Assembly (NCBI GenBank): GCA_009760855.2 | Contig: WPIO01000043.1 | Coordinates: 930,001 to 994,000 of the forward strand | Length of the DNA: 64,000 nt | Reading direction: 5' to 3' | Source: Cristatella mucedo | Taxonomy: Eukaryota > Bryozoa > Phylactolaemata > Cristatellidae | Shown: piece by piece, positions 63,422-64,000 of the stretch | Numbering within the stretch: position 1 is the stretch's first letter | How the letters are laid out: every line of letters begins with the position of its first letter | Notes under the pieces: generated by a model | Seen by the model: only the letters and a program-made list of their open reading frames with translations | Databases searched by the model: none | Told to the model about the DNA's origin: nothing | Program-made: the position numbers and the translations under genes

Positions 63422-64000
63422 GCAGCAGTCTCTGATTTACTCAGCTGACTTTGGGACAGCTGACTAAATCAGCTGTCCTCAGGCCAGCTGACTCATTCCG
63501 CTGAGTTAGCCATCTTATCAAAAAAGTTTGCCTTTGGCTCTGTTTATACTTTCTTCTTTTCCAGGTATCTGCAGACTCCTATCGAGACAGTAAGGTTACC
63601 AACTCATCTTTGGCTCGGCTAGATGCACGCTAGCAGCCTTATCGCCCGCTAGAGCTGTTGCTATTCTTGCGAGCAGCATTGACACGGTTAGACTATGGTG
63701 ATAGTTCTGCAACAAAAACTTCAGTGCGTCAGCATGTTGCAGTCTGAGACCGTGTTGTCACCGTTCGCCCCGGCCAGCGAAAGCACTCTTGTTTTTTCAC
63801 GAAGGAGCCGACGCCGCGCTGCCGAGTCCTCGTCGGAAGCTGAAAAGTTGTGCTCGCTATGGCTGACTAACGCGGATGCACTGACGCCTCTCAACGCCGC
63901 TGGAATCGGGAGCGGCGGGCAATGTCGCGTCAGCAGCGCCCGCTTTGGTAGCGTTTCTACCGGTCGCCAATTCAGCGCACGGGCAGCCGCGCGTCATGCT
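63422..64000. other. No gene recognised; CpG-rich end
   Basis: GC-rich with CpG clusters near 63800-64000. It contains AGCTGACT repeats (63440-63500). It could be the beginning of a gene that continues outside the window. Confidence 0.3.

Overview
This window looks like gene-poor, transposon-rich DNA from a metazoan. No prokaryotic operon is visible. Coding exons are short and bounded by GT/AG splice sites in matching phase. The repeats are CR1/L2-type LINEs, tRNA-derived SINEs, a Tigger/pogo remnant and a nested LTR element, with long (CT)n, (GA)n, (GT)n and (TA)n tracts. An invertebrate is my inference; the sequence alone does not fix the phylum.

0-5.5 kb: decayed gag-like sequence with a diverged direct repeat, a 24-bp minisatellite, and LINE fragments including the endonuclease/RT part of LINE family A.

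5.5-18 kb: the main host locus. On the + strand are exons for the N-terminal half of a CCCH zinc-finger protein of the ZC3H4/ZC3H6/ZC3H8 (suppressor of sable) type: acidic ED-GE motif, basic linker and three CCCH fingers. On the - strand is an inverted second copy of the same head (about 17.8-16.3 kb), with stop codons, a lost splice site, a missing exon and a LINE inserted into one exon. Further left on the - strand (13.5-10.4 kb) are well-formed exons that look like the C-terminal half: an LPQPQRDLLLRLQKKQ motif, an NWYS-DDE motif and DPR-rich repeats. The + head and the - tail meet tail-to-tail near 10.36-10.40 kb, so the window holds a divided and rearranged gene.

18-26.3 kb: nested repeats. 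A family A LINE carries an LTR retrotransposon (354-bp LTRs, AGTAC target duplication), which itself carries a family B LINE. More LINE fragments and one SINE follow.

26.4-28.2 kb: a dead Tigger/pogo transposase. 28-50 kb: mostly AT-rich non-coding DNA with SINEs, LINE ends, microsatellites, and about five degenerate copies of an unrecognised gene or element (WW...DGNV core; a RING-like stretch is possible in one copy). A head-to-tail array of three family B LINE pieces lies at 47.6-49.9 kb.

52-64 kb: LINE remnants, two CpG-rich stretches (about 54.8-57.2 and 61.6-64 kb), and near the right end a candidate two-exon gene for a 68-residue secreted peptide precursor with a polyadenylation signal. 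A transmembrane-segment ORF follows.

All identifications come from reading motifs; no database search was possible.
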